Positions 44,605 to 54,044 of a stretch of 64,000 nt of DNA are shown one piece after another. The translations under genes and the position numbers were made by a program. The stretch covers positions 22,865-86,864 of the forward strand of contig NZ_NPJJ01000032.1 in NCBI RefSeq assembly GCF_002251385.1, given 5' to 3'. The notes beneath the pieces were generated by a model. That model was given only the letters and a program-made list of their open reading frames with translations, searched no databases and was not told where the DNA came from. The DNA is from Prevotella sp. P5-108. GTDB taxonomy: Bacteria; Bacteroidota; Bacteroidia; Bacteroidales; Bacteroidaceae. The stretch's first letter is position 1. Every line of letters begins with the position of its first letter.

Positions 44605-47109
44605 ATGGAATACGTAAAAAATGGAATGCCCGAAGAAATTCGAGACCAGGAAAAGAGTTCGCTGAACTATCAAGATGTTATCCGGATAGCCGTACTCTAT
44701 TGGAAATGGTTCTTACTTTCTGTGATTATCTGTGTAGGAATCGCAGCCGTATATCTGCGCTACACCACACCTGTCTATCAAGCCACCACCAAGATGCTCA
44801 TCAAGAATGATGACAACAATGCACGCAGCCGCACCGGCAGCCGCATTGCCCAGGCAGCCAACCTGGGATTCATGGAGGCAAGTGACGGTTTTGACAACGA
44901 AATGGAGATCATCACCTCGCGTCTGCTGGCCGAACAGGCAGCAAGAGACCTGAAGCTCTACACTACCTATTATATAAAAGGTAAGATTAAGGCACAGATA
45001 GCCTACCACAACAATCCCGTCAATGTGGATGTAGACCCCACTCACCTGGAGATGCTGAAGGCTCCCGTGAAGCTGACCATCAAGTATGAGAATGGACAGT
45101 ACAACGTGACAGGCACCTACACCAAGCCTCTCGTAGAGGGTACCAAGGGCGTGGAATACAAGATAGACAAGAAATTCAAGAACCTGCCAGCCACCTTCGG
45201 TACCAAAGTAGGTGTGATTACCCTCTCACGCAATGCCTGCCCCCAGATGCGCGAAGGCGACATCATGAAGGCAGTTATCGTGTCTCCCCACATGATGTCA
45301 TACAAGTATCAGAAGTCGCTCAACGTATCTCCCACATCCAAGACGACCACCATCGCCAAGCTCACACTCAACGACGAAGTGCCTATGCGCGCTACCGACT
45401 ATCTGCGCCAGCTGGCCGTAGTCTACAACCGCCAGGCCAATGAGGACAAGAATGAGGTGGCTCGCCGTACCGAGGAGTTTATCAACAACCGTATCGAAAA
45501 GCTCAACGCCGAGCTGGGCAGCACCGAAGGGTCTCTGGAGAGCTACAAGAAGCGCAACCAGCTGGTTGACATCAAGCTCAATGCAAGCCAGAACGTACTC
45601 AACGCAAGCCAATACCAGCAGAAGTTGTCTGAGGCCCAGATGCAGGTTGAACTTATCAACAGCCTGCGCGAGACTATGAATTCGAGCAAGGACTACGCCG
45701 TGCTGCCTGCCAATGTGGGTATCGCCGATGTAGCCGTAACCTCGCTCATCACGAAATACAATGAGATTTCTCTCAATCGCAGCCGTCTGCTCAATGGCGC
45801 CTCTGAGTCTTCGCCCACCGTCATCCCTCTTACCAATCAGCTTGACGAGCTCCGCCACAGCATCAGCGTGGCCATGAACCAGGCCAAGTTCAATGCCGAG
45901 ATGCAGCTCAACAAGATTGAGAGCGAGTTGAACCGCAACTCTGGCAAGATGACTGAGACTCCAGAGCAGGAGCGCATCCTTACACAGATTGGCCGCCAGC
46001 AGGAAGTGAAGTCTGCCCTGTATGTGATGCTGCTGCAGAAGCGCGAAGAGAACTCCATCTCTCTGGCATCAACCGTGGACAAAGGCAAGCTCATCGACAC
46101 TCCCGAGGTATTGGGCAAAATCAGTCCTAAGGGTAGCATCATATTGCTCATCTCTTTTGTATTGGGTATCGGTATTCCCGCCGGTCTGCTCTTCCTTATC
46201 CAGCTGTTGCGCTACAAGATTGAGGGACACGACGACGTGGAGAAGCTCACCAAGCTGCCTATCATCGCCGACGTTGCTGTGGCCAGCGATAGCGCCAAGA
46301 CCAAGGCCGACATCGTGGTACACGAGAACAAGAACAATATGATGGAAGAAATTTTCCGTTCGATGCGTACCAACCTGCAGTTTATGATGAAGGAAGACGA
46401 GAAGGTCATCCTCTTCACCTCCACCACTTCGGGCGAAGGCAAGACCTTCAACTGCGCCAACCTCGCCATCAGTTTCGCACTGCTGGGCAAGAAGGTACTG
46501 CTCGTGGGACTCGACATCCGCAAGCCCCGACTGGCCGAGTTGTTTGAGATTAATGACAAGGTACACGGTATTACCAACCTTCTGGTCAAGGAGCATCCCA
46601 CTTGGGCCGACATCAGCAAGCAGATACTGCCTTCAGAGGTAAACAGCAATCTGGAGCTGCTCATGGCTGGCCCCATTCCTCCCAACCCCGCAGAATTGGT
46701 AGCCCGCAAGAGCCTCGACGACATTATCAACGAACTGAAGAATCACTATGATTATATCCTTATCGACACCGCCCCTGTAGGTCTGGTTACCGATACGCTT
46801 CAGATTGGCCGCGTAGCCGACGCCACGGTGTACATGTGCCGCGCCGACTATACCGCCAAGGAGAGCTTCAACCTCATCAACGAACTTTCAGAAACCAAGA
46901 AGCTGCCTAACATGTCCATTGTACTCAACGGCGTAGACATGACCAAGAAGAAGTATGGCTACTACTATGGCTATGGCAAGTATGGCAAATACGGACATTA
47001 TGGCAGATACGGCCGATATGGCAAGGGCTCGTATGGTTCATACGGTTCTTATGGCAATTACAGCAAGAGTCACTATGGTGACGCCAACGACGACTCCGTC
47101 AAGCACTAA
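44605..47109 (+). CDS. wzc: Polysaccharide co-polymerase with tyrosine autokinase domain (Wzc-like)
   Basis: An 834-residue protein: Wzz-type N-terminal domain with a first membrane helix (about 31-51), a large periplasmic coiled-coil region, a second helix (about 510-535), then a cytoplasmic BY-kinase. Walker A is TSTTSGEGKT (605-614), followed by LLVGLDIRKPRL (Walker A') and DYILIDTAP (Walker B). The C-terminus is a Tyr/Gly-rich tail with 15 tyrosines in about 45 residues (YGYYYGYGKYGKYGHYGRYG). Wzc controls chain length and export of capsule/EPS by cycles of tail phosphorylation. No wza-type exporter is adjacent. Confidence 0.94.
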   Translation: MEYVKNGMPEEIRDQEKSSLNYQDVIRIAVLYWKWFLLSVIICVGIAAVYLRYTTPVYQATTKMLIKNDDNNARSRTGSRIAQAANLGFMEASDGFDNEMEIITSRLLAEQAARDLKLYTTYYIKGKIKAQIAYHNNPVNVDVDPTHLEMLKAPVKLTIKYENGQYNVTGTYTKPLVEGTKGVEYKIDKKFKNLPATFGTKVGVITLSRNACPQMREGDIMKAVIVSPHMMSYKYQKSLNVSPTSKTTTIAKLTLNDEVPMRATDYLRQLAVVYNRQANEDKNEVARRTEEFINNRIEKLNAELGSTEGSLESYKKRNQLVDIKLNASQNVLNASQYQQKLSEAQMQVELINSLRETMNSSKDYAVLPANVGIADVAVTSLITKYNEISLNRSRLLNGASESSPTVIPLTNQLDELRHSISVAMNQAKFNAEMQLNKIESELNRNSGKMTETPEQERILTQIGRQQEVKSALYVMLLQKREENSISLASTVDKGKLIDTPEVLGKISPKGSIILLISFVLGIGIPAGLLFLIQLLRYKIEGHDDVEKLTKLPIIADVAVASDSAKTKADIVVHENKNNMMEEIFRSMRTNLQFMMKEDEKVILFTSTTSGEGKTFNCANLAISFALLGKKVLLVGLDIRKPRLAELFEINDKVHGITNLLVKEHPTWADISKQILPSEVNSNLELLMAGPIPPNPAELVARKSLDDIINELKNHYDYILIDTAPVGLVTDTLQIGRVADATVYMCRADYTAKESFNLINELSETKKLPNMSIVLNGVDMTKKKYGYYYGYGKYGKYGHYGRYGRYGKGSYGSYGSYGNYSKSHYGDANDDSVKH

Positions 47110-47174
47110 GGTGCTTGGCGGGACAGCCGTCGGCCTCCTCACGCGCGTATATATATAAATAGGTATAAGAGACT

Positions 47175-47606
47175 ATGACAATAGCCGTAGATTTTGATGG
47201 AACGATAGTCACCCACGAGTATCCGAAGATTGGCGAAGAACTTCCGTTTGCCACAGAGACGCTGAAGATGCTTATCAAGGAACATCACAAACTGATACTG
47301 TGGACTGTCCGCGAAGGTGCGCTTCTCGACGAAGCCGTCAACTGGTGCCGCGAGCGTGGCGTTGAGTTTTACGCCATCAACAAAGACTATCCCGAAGAAA
47401 AACAAGAATGGAACAATCACTTCTCCCGCAAGCTGAAAGTAGACATGTGGATTGATGACCGTAACATCGGCGGTCTGCCCGATTGGGGACAGATTTACCA
47501 GATGATACACTACAACAAGACATGGCACGACATCATGCGCGAAGAGCGCAGAAGCCTGAGAGGAGAAAATGAAACACAAAAAAAGAAACATTGGTGGCAA
47601 TTCTAA
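47175..47606 (+). CDS. HAD-like hydrolase (BT0820-type)
   Basis: A 143-residue protein with the HAD nucleophile motif VDFDGTIV (5-12), a motif-II-like LILWTVREG (38-46), and the terminal acidic motif MWIDDRNIGG (about 97-106). The cap is minimal. It resembles small Bacteroides HAD proteins of unknown substrate; phosphatase activity on a sugar or nucleotide phosphate is inferred. It follows wzc by 65 nt and may belong to that operon. Its last seven codons form the left arm of the terminator hairpin. Confidence 0.8.
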   Translation: MTIAVDFDGTIVTHEYPKIGEELPFATETLKMLIKEHHKLILWTVREGALLDEAVNWCRERGVEFYAINKDYPEEKQEWNNHFSRKLKVDMWIDDRNIGGLPDWGQIYQMIHYNKTWHDIMREERRSLRGENETQKKKHWWQF

Positions 47607-47626
47607 CCACCAATGTTTCTTTTTTT
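47578..47626. terminator. Bidirectional terminator overlapping the end of the HAD-like gene
   Basis: 20-bp perfect stem (47578-47597 with 47607-47626), 9-nt loop that includes the stop codon, with seven As on one side and seven Ts on the other. It serves the convergent permease gene too. Confidence 0.93.
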
Positions 47627-47640
47627 ATATCGTCCTCAGT

Positions 47641-48942
47641 CTATCCCACTACAAACTTCAGGATAAACAGGAGCGAGAGTATCACCAGCGTGACACTTAT
47701 ATTCTTAAACTTACCAGTACATACCTTCATCACTACATAGCTCAAGATGCCCAAGCAGATGCCATCGGCTATGGAATAACACAACACCATCGTAATCATA
47801 GTGATAAACGAGGGGAAAGCCTCGGTGACATCATTGAGTTCTATCTTCTTCACCGAGTCAATCATCAGCACGCCCACCATAACCAGGGCACCACTTGTGG
47901 CAGCCGAAGGAATGAGCAGGAAAAGCGGAGACAGCAAGAGGGCTGCGATGAACAGGAATCCGGTAACCAGTGAGGTGAGCCCCGTGCGACCGCCCTCGGC
48001 TATACCCGAAGCACTCTCGATATATGTAGTGACGGTACTGCTACCCAACATGGCTCCACAGGTAGTACCGATGGCGTCGCTGAGCATGGCTTCCTTCACA
48101 CGAGGAATAGAGCCGTCGGGGCGAACCACACCAGTTTTCTCCGCCAAGCCCACAAGCGTACCCACGGTATCAAAGATATTGATGATAAGCAGCGAGAAGA
48201 TGACCACCAGCATATTGATATTGAAGAAACCATCAAAATCAAACTGGCAGAAAATCGGCGCTACCGAGTGGGGCTCCGACACAGGCAGCCACCCATCAGG
48301 CATCACCGTCACGCCCATCGGCAAACCTACCAGAGTAGCGATGATGATGGCGATGAAGAGAGCGCCCTTCACTCTACGGGCTGTGAGCACTCCGCTCAGC
48401 ACTATGGCCACGATACCCAGGATAGCTTCGGGGGTGAAATTGCCCAAAGCCACAAAGGTGTCGGGATTGGCCACCACGATGCCGGCGTTTTTCAGTCCGA
48501 TAAAGGCTATAAACATACCTATTCCAGCCGAAATGGAGTAGCGCAAGTTGCGAGGGATGCTGTCCAGAATCTTCTCACGCACGTTCATAAACGTGATGAG
48601 GATGAAGACTACGCCCTCTACAACCAATGCCGCCAACGACTGTTGCCACGACAGGTGCATAGCCTGACACATGGTAAAGGCAAAGAAGGCATTGAGACCC
48701 ATACTTGGAGCTTGGGCAAACGGCAACTTGGCCATGAACGCAAGCAACAGGGTGGAAATGGCCGCCGCGAGGGCTGTGGCTGTGAAGAGAGCGCCTTTGT
48801 CCATACCCGTAGTGGCCAGAATTGCAGGATTGACAGCAAGGATGTAGCTCATTGTCAGAAAAGTGGTAGCGCCGGCCACAACCTCCGTGCGCACACTTGC
48901 CTTGGCACTATCAAATCCAAGGGCTTTGGTTAAAATATTCAT
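47641..48942 (-). CDS. NCS2-family purine permease (AzgA/PbuG type)
   Basis: 433 residues from the ATG at 48942 (MNILTKALGFDSAKASVRTE); the frame runs open upstream through the promoter at 48987. About 13 membrane helices. TEVVAGATTFLTMSYILAVNP and GMDKGALFTATALAAAIST match the N-terminal conserved region, and GLNAFFAFT and FDTVGTLVGLAEKTG the later motifs of the AzgA/PbuG subfamily. These import adenine, guanine or hypoxanthine with protons. Monocistronic. Confidence 0.92.
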   Translation of the reverse strand: MNILTKALGFDSAKASVRTEVVAGATTFLTMSYILAVNPAILATTGMDKGALFTATALAAAISTLLLAFMAKLPFAQAPSMGLNAFFAFTMCQAMHLSWQQSLAALVVEGVVFILITFMNVREKILDSIPRNLRYSISAGIGMFIAFIGLKNAGIVVANPDTFVALGNFTPEAILGIVAIVLSGVLTARRVKGALFIAIIIATLVGLPMGVTVMPDGWLPVSEPHSVAPIFCQFDFDGFFNINMLVVIFSLLIINIFDTVGTLVGLAEKTGVVRPDGSIPRVKEAMLSDAIGTTCGAMLGSSTVTTYIESASGIAEGGRTGLTSLVTGFLFIAALLLSPLFLLIPSAATSGALVMVGVLMIDSVKKIELNDVTEAFPSFITMITMVLCYSIADGICLGILSYVVMKVCTGKFKNISVTLVILSLLFILKFVVG

Positions 48943-48986
48943 TAATTCACTATAAATTAGGATTCTACATCTGCTTAATGATGATG

Positions 48987-48994
48987 CAAAAATA
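48987..48994 (-). promoter_or_regulatory. -7 promoter element TATTTTTG for the purine permease
   Basis: Minus-strand TAnnTTTG, 44 nt before the ATG at 48942. The leader is too short for a purine riboswitch. Confidence 0.58.
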
Positions 48995-49235
48995 ATAAGA
49001 AACGCCAAAACAGGCAAAAGAATAACCAAGAATATTCATAAAAACCACTTATCCTGCTACTTGGCGCTTCATTTCCACATTATTTTATATGACGGGCGTT
49101 TCACTCTTCCGCCCCCACACCTTCAGTGCAGCTCCAACTACCTGTGGCCCTTATTCTCTATCGCAAAGCCGCCATCTTCAGCACCTTAGCCACTATTATT
49201 CTTGACTTTTATGCCAATATGATTGTTATTATGTA
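48995..49235. other. Divergent intergenic region; nothing recognised
   Basis: About 320 bases separate the permease and FKBP start codons. Apart from the two -7 elements at its ends I see no gene, hairpin or repeat of note. Confidence 0.5.
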
Positions 49236-49243
49236 TACCTTTG
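49236..49243 (+). promoter_or_regulatory. -7 promoter element TACCTTTG for the FKBP gene
   Basis: TAnnTTTG match 20 nt before the ATG at 49264, excluding the in-frame ATG at 49126. Confidence 0.6.
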
Positions 49244-49263
49244 CAGTCGAAAAAACATTCATT

Positions 49264-49659
49264 ATGGCAAAGAGAGCATACATAGAGAAAAACAAGGCAT
49301 GGCTGGAAGACAAAGCCCGCGAAGAAGGCGTACTCCAGTTGCCGCGCGGTGTGTACTATCGCATCATCCACAGCGGAGAAGGCACTACCCACCCTTCACC
49401 CAGAAGTATCATCACAGCCCACTACCGCGGCTCCACCATCGACGGTCATACCTTCGACTCGAGTTATGGCGGCACGCCACTGGCCATCAGGCTCTGCGAC
49501 CTAATAGACGGTTGGATTGTGGCACTGCAGCAGATGGTCGTCGGCGACAAGTGGGAACTGTACATCCCGGCAGAGATGGGCTACGGCAAATTCTCCCAAC
49601 CCGGAATCCCTGGCGGTTCTACCCTCATCTTCGAGATTGAACTCTTGGGAATCGGCTGA
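49264..49659 (+). CDS. FKBP-type peptidyl-prolyl cis-trans isomerase
   Basis: 131 residues from the ATG at 49264 (MAKRAYIEKNKAWLEDKARE). A short charged helix precedes one FKBP domain: GVYYRIIHSGEG, VTAHY-like ITAHYRGSTIDGHTFDSSY, GWIVALQQMVVGDKWELYIP and EMGYG, with IPGGSTLIFEIELL closing. No signal peptide, so cytoplasmic. It assists protein folding by isomerising prolyl bonds. Transcribed alone. Confidence 0.92.
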   Translation: MAKRAYIEKNKAWLEDKAREEGVLQLPRGVYYRIIHSGEGTTHPSPRSIITAHYRGSTIDGHTFDSSYGGTPLAIRLCDLIDGWIVALQQMVVGDKWELYIPAEMGYGKFSQPGIPGGSTLIFEIELLGIG

Positions 49660-49815
49660 TACAAGCCACTTTTGCCCCATCAAGGCAGTCTGACCAATGG
49701 CCAACCCTCCTGTTTCGGAGACCATCATGGCCATCATCGGCACCATCATTGTTAAAAAAACCAAAATCGCGAACAAATAAACGGATATAGTTCCCCGTTT
49801 CACATTGAAAATTAG

Positions 49816-49823
49816 TAATTTTG
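49816..49823 (+). promoter_or_regulatory. -7 promoter element TAATTTTG for rpsA
   Basis: TAnnTTTG match giving a leader of about 78 nt before the ATG at 49908. The leader contains a ten-codon upstream frame (49871-49903). Confidence 0.58.
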
Positions 49824-49907
49824 CAACCGATTTGGTGTTTACTCACCTTATCATCGAGTTAATTAACATAATGTCTAACTTTTTTATTTATTTCATTTAT
49901 TAATTTT

Positions 49908-51677
49908 ATGTCAGATTTTAAGAACGTACAGCCGTTGGCAGACTTCAATTGGGACGAGTTTGAGAATGGCACTAATGCAGGCTCAAACATTGACGACATT
50001 CAGAAGGCTTACGACGAGACCCTCAACAAGGTTACAGAGCATCAGGTAGTAGAAGGTACCGTAATCTCTGCTGACAAGAAAGAGGTTATCGTTAACATCG
50101 GTTACAAGAGCGATGGTATCATTCCCGCTTCTGAATTCCGCTACAACCCCGACCTCAAGGTAGGTGACAAGGTTGAAGTTTACGTTGAGAACCAGGAGGA
50201 CAAGAAGGGCCAGTTGGTTCTGTCTCACAAGAAGGCACGCCTGGCCAAGAGCTGGGACCGTGTTAACGAGGCTCTCGCTAACGACGAGGTTATTCAGGGC
50301 TACATCAAGTGCCGCACTAAGGGTGGTATGATTGTTGATGTATTCGGAATCGAAGCATTCTTGCCCGGTAGCCAGATTGACGTTCATCCAATACGCGACT
50401 ACGATGTATTCGTAGGCAAGACCATGGAGTTCAAGATTGTCAAGATCAATCAGGAGTTCCGCAATGTGGTTGTTTCTCACAAGGCTCTTATCGAGGCCGA
50501 GCTTGAGGCACAGAAGAAGGACATCATCTCTAAACTTGAGAAGGGTCAGGTACTCGAGGGTACTGTTAAGAACATCACCTCTTATGGTGTATTCGTTGAC
50601 CTCGGCGGTGTTGACGGACTCATCCACATCACCGACCTGTCTTGGGGCCGCGTAAGCGATCCTCACGAGGTAGTAGAGCTCGACCAGAAGATCAACGTTG
50701 TTATCCTCGACTTCGATGAGGAGAAGAAGCGTATCGCTCTCGGTCTGAAGCAGCTTACTCCCCACCCATGGGAGGCTCTGGATGCCAACCTGAAGGTAGG
50801 CGACCACGTCAAGGGCAAGGTAGTCGTTATCGCTGACTACGGTGCATTCGTTGAGATTCAGCCCGGCGTTGAAGGTCTTATCCACGTTAGCGAGATGTCT
50901 TGGAGCCAGCACCTCCGCTCAGCTCAGGACTTCCTGCACGTAGGCGACGAGGTAGAGGCAGTTATCCTGACCCTCGACCGCGAGGAGCGCAAGATGAGCC
51001 TCGGTATCAAGCAGCTCAAGGAAGATCCATGGCAGAGCATCGATACCAAGTATCCTATCGGCAGCAAGCACACCGCTAAGGTTTGCAACTTCACCAACTT
51101 CGGTATCTTCGTAGAGCTTGAGGAAGGTGTTGACGGCCTTATCCACATCTCTGACCTCTCTTGGACCAAGAAGGTTAAGCATCCTTCTGAGTTCACACAG
51201 GTAGGCGCTGAGATTGAGGTTGTTGTGCTCGAGATAGACAAGGAGAACCGTCGTCTGAGCCTCGGCCACAAGCAGCTCGAGGAGAATCCTTGGGATGTTT
51301 ACGAGACTCTGTACACTGCAGGTTCTGTACACCAGGGCAAGATTACCGAGATGATGGACAAGGGTGCCGTTATCACTCTCAACGAGGGTGGTGAAGGCTT
51401 CGCTACTCCCAAGCACTTGGTTAAGGAAGACGGCTCACAGGCTAAGCTCGGCGAGGAACTCCCATTCAAGGTTATCGAGTTCAACAAGAACTCTCGCCGC
51501 ATCATCCTTTCACACTCTCGTACATTCGAGGATGAGAAGGAAGAGGTTAAGCCCGTACGCAAGCACGCTGCCAAGAAGCAGGACGCTCCTGTTATCAACA
51601 ACGTTGCTGCCAGCACATCACTCGGCGACCTCGATGTATTGGCCGAACTGAAGCAGAAGATGGAGAAGGGCGAGTAA
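49908..51677 (+). CDS. rpsA: 30S ribosomal protein S1
   Basis: A 589-residue protein with repeated S1 (OB-fold) domains: GTVISADKKEVIVNIG, GYIKCRTKGGMIVDVFG, GTVKNITSYGVFVDLGGVDG, GKVVVIADYGAFVEIQPGVEG, AKVCNFTNFGIFVELEEGVDG (split by spacing) and a weaker sixth, GKITEMMDKGAVITL. DLSW/EMSW follows domains 3-5. S1 binds mRNA and, in Bacteroidetes lacking strong Shine-Dalgarno use, is likely central to initiation. Codon use differs visibly from neighbours (many GTT, GCT, CGT), as for a highly expressed gene. Confidence 0.97.
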   Translation: MSDFKNVQPLADFNWDEFENGTNAGSNIDDIQKAYDETLNKVTEHQVVEGTVISADKKEVIVNIGYKSDGIIPASEFRYNPDLKVGDKVEVYVENQEDKKGQLVLSHKKARLAKSWDRVNEALANDEVIQGYIKCRTKGGMIVDVFGIEAFLPGSQIDVHPIRDYDVFVGKTMEFKIVKINQEFRNVVVSHKALIEAELEAQKKDIISKLEKGQVLEGTVKNITSYGVFVDLGGVDGLIHITDLSWGRVSDPHEVVELDQKINVVILDFDEEKKRIALGLKQLTPHPWEALDANLKVGDHVKGKVVVIADYGAFVEIQPGVEGLIHVSEMSWSQHLRSAQDFLHVGDEVEAVILTLDREERKMSLGIKQLKEDPWQSIDTKYPIGSKHTAKVCNFTNFGIFVELEEGVDGLIHISDLSWTKKVKHPSEFTQVGAEIEVVVLEIDKENRRLSLGHKQLEENPWDVYETLYTAGSVHQGKITEMMDKGAVITLNEGGEGFATPKHLVKEDGSQAKLGEELPFKVIEFNKNSRRIILSHSRTFEDEKEEVKPVRKHAAKKQDAPVINNVAASTSLGDLDVLAELKQKMEKGE

Positions 51678-51701
51678 TATCAGCCTAACCCATTAAAAAA
51701 T

Positions 51702-51738
51702 AAAGAAAGCCCGCAAAATTTTTGCGGGCTTTCTTTTT
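51702..51738 (+). terminator. Intrinsic terminator after rpsA
   Basis: 16-bp perfect stem (51702-51717 with 51721-51736) around loop ATT, GC-rich core GCCCGC, ending in a T-run. Confidence 0.95.
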
Positions 51739-51756
51739 TATTCCAACGATTATTAG

Positions 51757-51764
51757 TAACTTTG
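51757..51764 (+). promoter_or_regulatory. -7 promoter element TAACTTTG for rho
   Basis: TAnnTTTG match 18 nt past the rpsA terminator. The -33 region overlaps the terminator T-tract. Confidence 0.6.
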
Positions 51765-51843
51765 CAGACACATTTAAGATGTACCAAGAATGTTTCATCC
51801 CTTGAAACATTATTTTATATAACCACATCACATATTAATATAT

Positions 51844-53826
51844 ATGTATAGCAAAGAAGAACTGATAGCAAAAGCTATTCCTGAACTGTTGGATATTGCG
51901 CACAGCATGGGTGCTGTGACCACAGGCAACAGCGACCAGGAGAGCCTCGCCTATGCCATTCTGGACAAGCAGGCAGAAGACGAAGGCAATAAAAATCCAC
52001 TTGGAGCCAAACGCCGTAGAACACGCATCATCAAGAAGGAAAGCGACAAAGTATATACCGTGAATGGGAAAGAAGGCGAGAACTTCGACTTGAAGAAAAA
52101 CATCAACACCCACAAGGAAGAACCCGGACTTTTTGCCAACGAAGAGTTACTCAACAAAGACGCCGAGACTCCAGTCGTGGCTGATGAAGAGCCTATCGAG
52201 AAGCCCAAGCGTCGCACACGCAAGACCACCAAGAAAGAGGCTGAGGAAGCCACTCCTTCAGAAGAAACACCCGTAAAGGACGAGCCCGCTACCGAGGAGC
52301 CCGCTACTGCTGTTCAGGCAGAGACAGCCCAGACCAGTGAGCCCGAAGCTCCCGAGCAGGTAGAAGAGCCCCAGGCAGAGCAAGCCGACTTCGTTCCCGA
52401 AGCCCAGTTTGCCATGGGCGATCAGCCCGCTGCAGAAGAGGGCGACAGCGAAGGACTGATAGCCAAGTTGCAGGCAAAAATCAACGCCCACAACGAGAAC
52501 ATCGACAACAGCCCGATGGTTACCAACGACGTATGGGAAGGCGACCCCGGTGATGGCACCGATTTCATCATCACCCACGACCTGCCCATCGAAGACGAAG
52601 GTGTCGTGCCCACCTACGACATGTTCGATAATCCCACTACCCCCGTCAACAATACCGTACAGTCATACCAGCAGCCCGTGCAGGAGAATGTTACCAAATA
52701 CGACTTCTCCGACATCATCACTGCCAATGGCGTGCTCGAAGTTATGCAGGACGGTTACGGCTTCCTGCGCTCAAGCGACTACAATTACCTCTCTTCTCCT
52801 GACGATGTCTATGTTTCCAACGCCCAGGTGAAGCATTACGGACTGAAGACAGGCGATGTAGTCCAGTGCCATGTACGTCCACCCCATGAGGGCGAGAAGT
52901 ATTTCCCCCTTACCAGCATAGACAAAATCAACGGACGCGAGCCCGCAGAAGTCAGAGACCGCATCCCGTTCGAACACCTTACCCCACTCTTCCCCGACGA
53001 GAAATTTACACTCTGTGGCGACCGCGCCACGACCAACCTCTCTACCCGCATAGTAGACCTCTTCTCTCCTATCGGTAAGGGACAGCGCGCCCTCATCGTG
53101 GCCCAGCCCAAAACGGGTAAGACCATACTGATGAAGGATATCGCCAACGCCATAGCAGCCAACCACCCCGAAGCCTACCTCATGATGCTGCTCATCGACG
53201 AGCGTCCTGAGGAGGTTACCGACATGGCCCGCACCGTCAATGCCGAGGTTATCGCCTCTACCTTTGACGAGCCTGCCGAGCGCCATGTCAAGATAGCCGG
53301 CATCGTGCTCGAGAAGGCCAAGCGCATGGTCGAATGTGGCCACGATGTTGTCATCTTCCTCGACTCCATCACCCGTCTGGCCCGCGCCTATAACACCGTT
53401 TCCCCTGCCTCTGGCAAGGTGCTCACCGGTGGTGTCGACGCCAATGCCCTGCAGAAGCCCAAGCGTTTCTTCGGAGCCGCGCGCAACATCGAAGGCGGCG
53501 GTTCGCTCACCATCATTGCCACCGCTCTCATCGACACTGGCAGCAAGATGGATGAGGTTATCTTCGAGGAATTCAAGGGTACCGGCAACATGGAGTTGCA
53601 GCTCGACCGCTCACTCAGCAACAAGCGCATCTTCCCTGCCGTCAACCTGGTGGCATCAAGCACACGCCGCGACGACCTGCTGCAAGACCAGTTTACGCTC
53701 GACCGCATGTGGGTATTGCGCAAGCATTTCAGCGACATGAACTCTTTCGAGGCCATGAACGAAATCCACGATACTATGGTAAGAACCAAGGACAACAACG
53801 AGTTCTTGATTGCCATGAACGGATAA
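51844..53826 (+). CDS. rho: Transcription termination factor Rho with long acidic N-terminal insertion
   Basis: A 660-residue protein against 419 in E. coli. An N-terminal helix bundle (1-40) is followed by an insertion of about 230 residues rich in Glu, Pro, Ala, Thr and Lys ([40 protein letters not shown]), probably disordered. Then come the RNA-binding OB domain (about 285-360, [15 protein letters not shown]) and the ATPase: Walker A AQPKTGKT (420-427), then [13 protein letters not shown], the Q-loop and [13 protein letters not shown]. Insertions of this kind are known in Bacteroides Rho, where the disordered region promotes condensates. Confidence 0.97.
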   Translation: MYSKEELIAKAIPELLDIAHSMGAVTTGNSDQESLAYAILDKQAEDEGNKNPLGAKRRRTRIIKKESDKVYTVNGKEGENFDLKKNINTHKEEPGLFANEELLNKDAETPVVADEEPIEKPKRRTRKTTKKEAEEATPSEETPVKDEPATEEPATAVQAETAQTSEPEAPEQVEEPQAEQADFVPEAQFAMGDQPAAEEGDSEGLIAKLQAKINAHNENIDNSPMVTNDVWEGDPGDGTDFIITHDLPIEDEGVVPTYDMFDNPTTPVNNTVQSYQQPVQENVTKYDFSDIITANGVLEVMQDGYGFLRSSDYNYLSSPDDVYVSNAQVKHYGLKTGDVVQCHVRPPHEGEKYFPLTSIDKINGREPAEVRDRIPFEHLTPLFPDEKFTLCGDRATTNLSTRIVDLFSPIGKGQRALIVAQPKTGKTILMKDIANAIAANHPEAYLMMLLIDERPEEVTDMARTVNAEVIASTFDEPAERHVKIAGIVLEKAKRMVECGHDVVIFLDSITRLARAYNTVSPASGKVLTGGVDANALQKPKRFFGAARNIEGGGSLTIIATALIDTGSKMDEVIFEEFKGTGNMELQLDRSLSNKRIFPAVNLVASSTRRDDLLQDQFTLDRMWVLRKHFSDMNSFEAMNEIHDTMVRTKDNNEFLIAMNG

Positions 53827-53849
53827 GCAGCAATACATATTACGACTAT

Positions 53850-53888
53850 CATCGAGGGAACCGTCTTTACAAGACAGTTCCCTCGATG
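53850..53888 (+). terminator. Hairpin terminator after rho, without U-tract
   Basis: 12-bp stem CATCGAGGGAAC/GTTCCCTCGATG (53850-53861, 53877-53888) plus inner GTCTT/AAGAC. It is followed by GCGTATATA rather than Ts. Confidence 0.75.
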
Positions 53889-53941
53889 CGTATATAAACT
53901 TCTATTAACTGTTCACGAAGCAAAAAAACATGGTCATATCC

Positions 53942-53972
53942 TTTGTCCTGCCCAAGACTTTCTGTAACTTTG
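53942..53972 (+). promoter_or_regulatory. Promoter TTTG-N19-TAACTTTG for thrA
   Basis: Ideal spacing: TTTG at 53942-53945, 19 bp, TAACTTTG at 53965-53972. The 70-nt leader can form a small hairpin (CCCC/GGGG near 53991-54007). Confidence 0.75.
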
Positions 53973-54044
53973 CACCCAAGTTCTGCACCGCCCCATTCGT
54001 AGCGGGGATGCACAATAATAACCACATAAACATATTGACCGGAT

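Noticed and set aside
48943..48986. Purine riboswitch before the NCS2 permease
   Set aside because: The predicted leader is only about 40 nt, too short for the aptamer, and no conserved loop sequences are seen.
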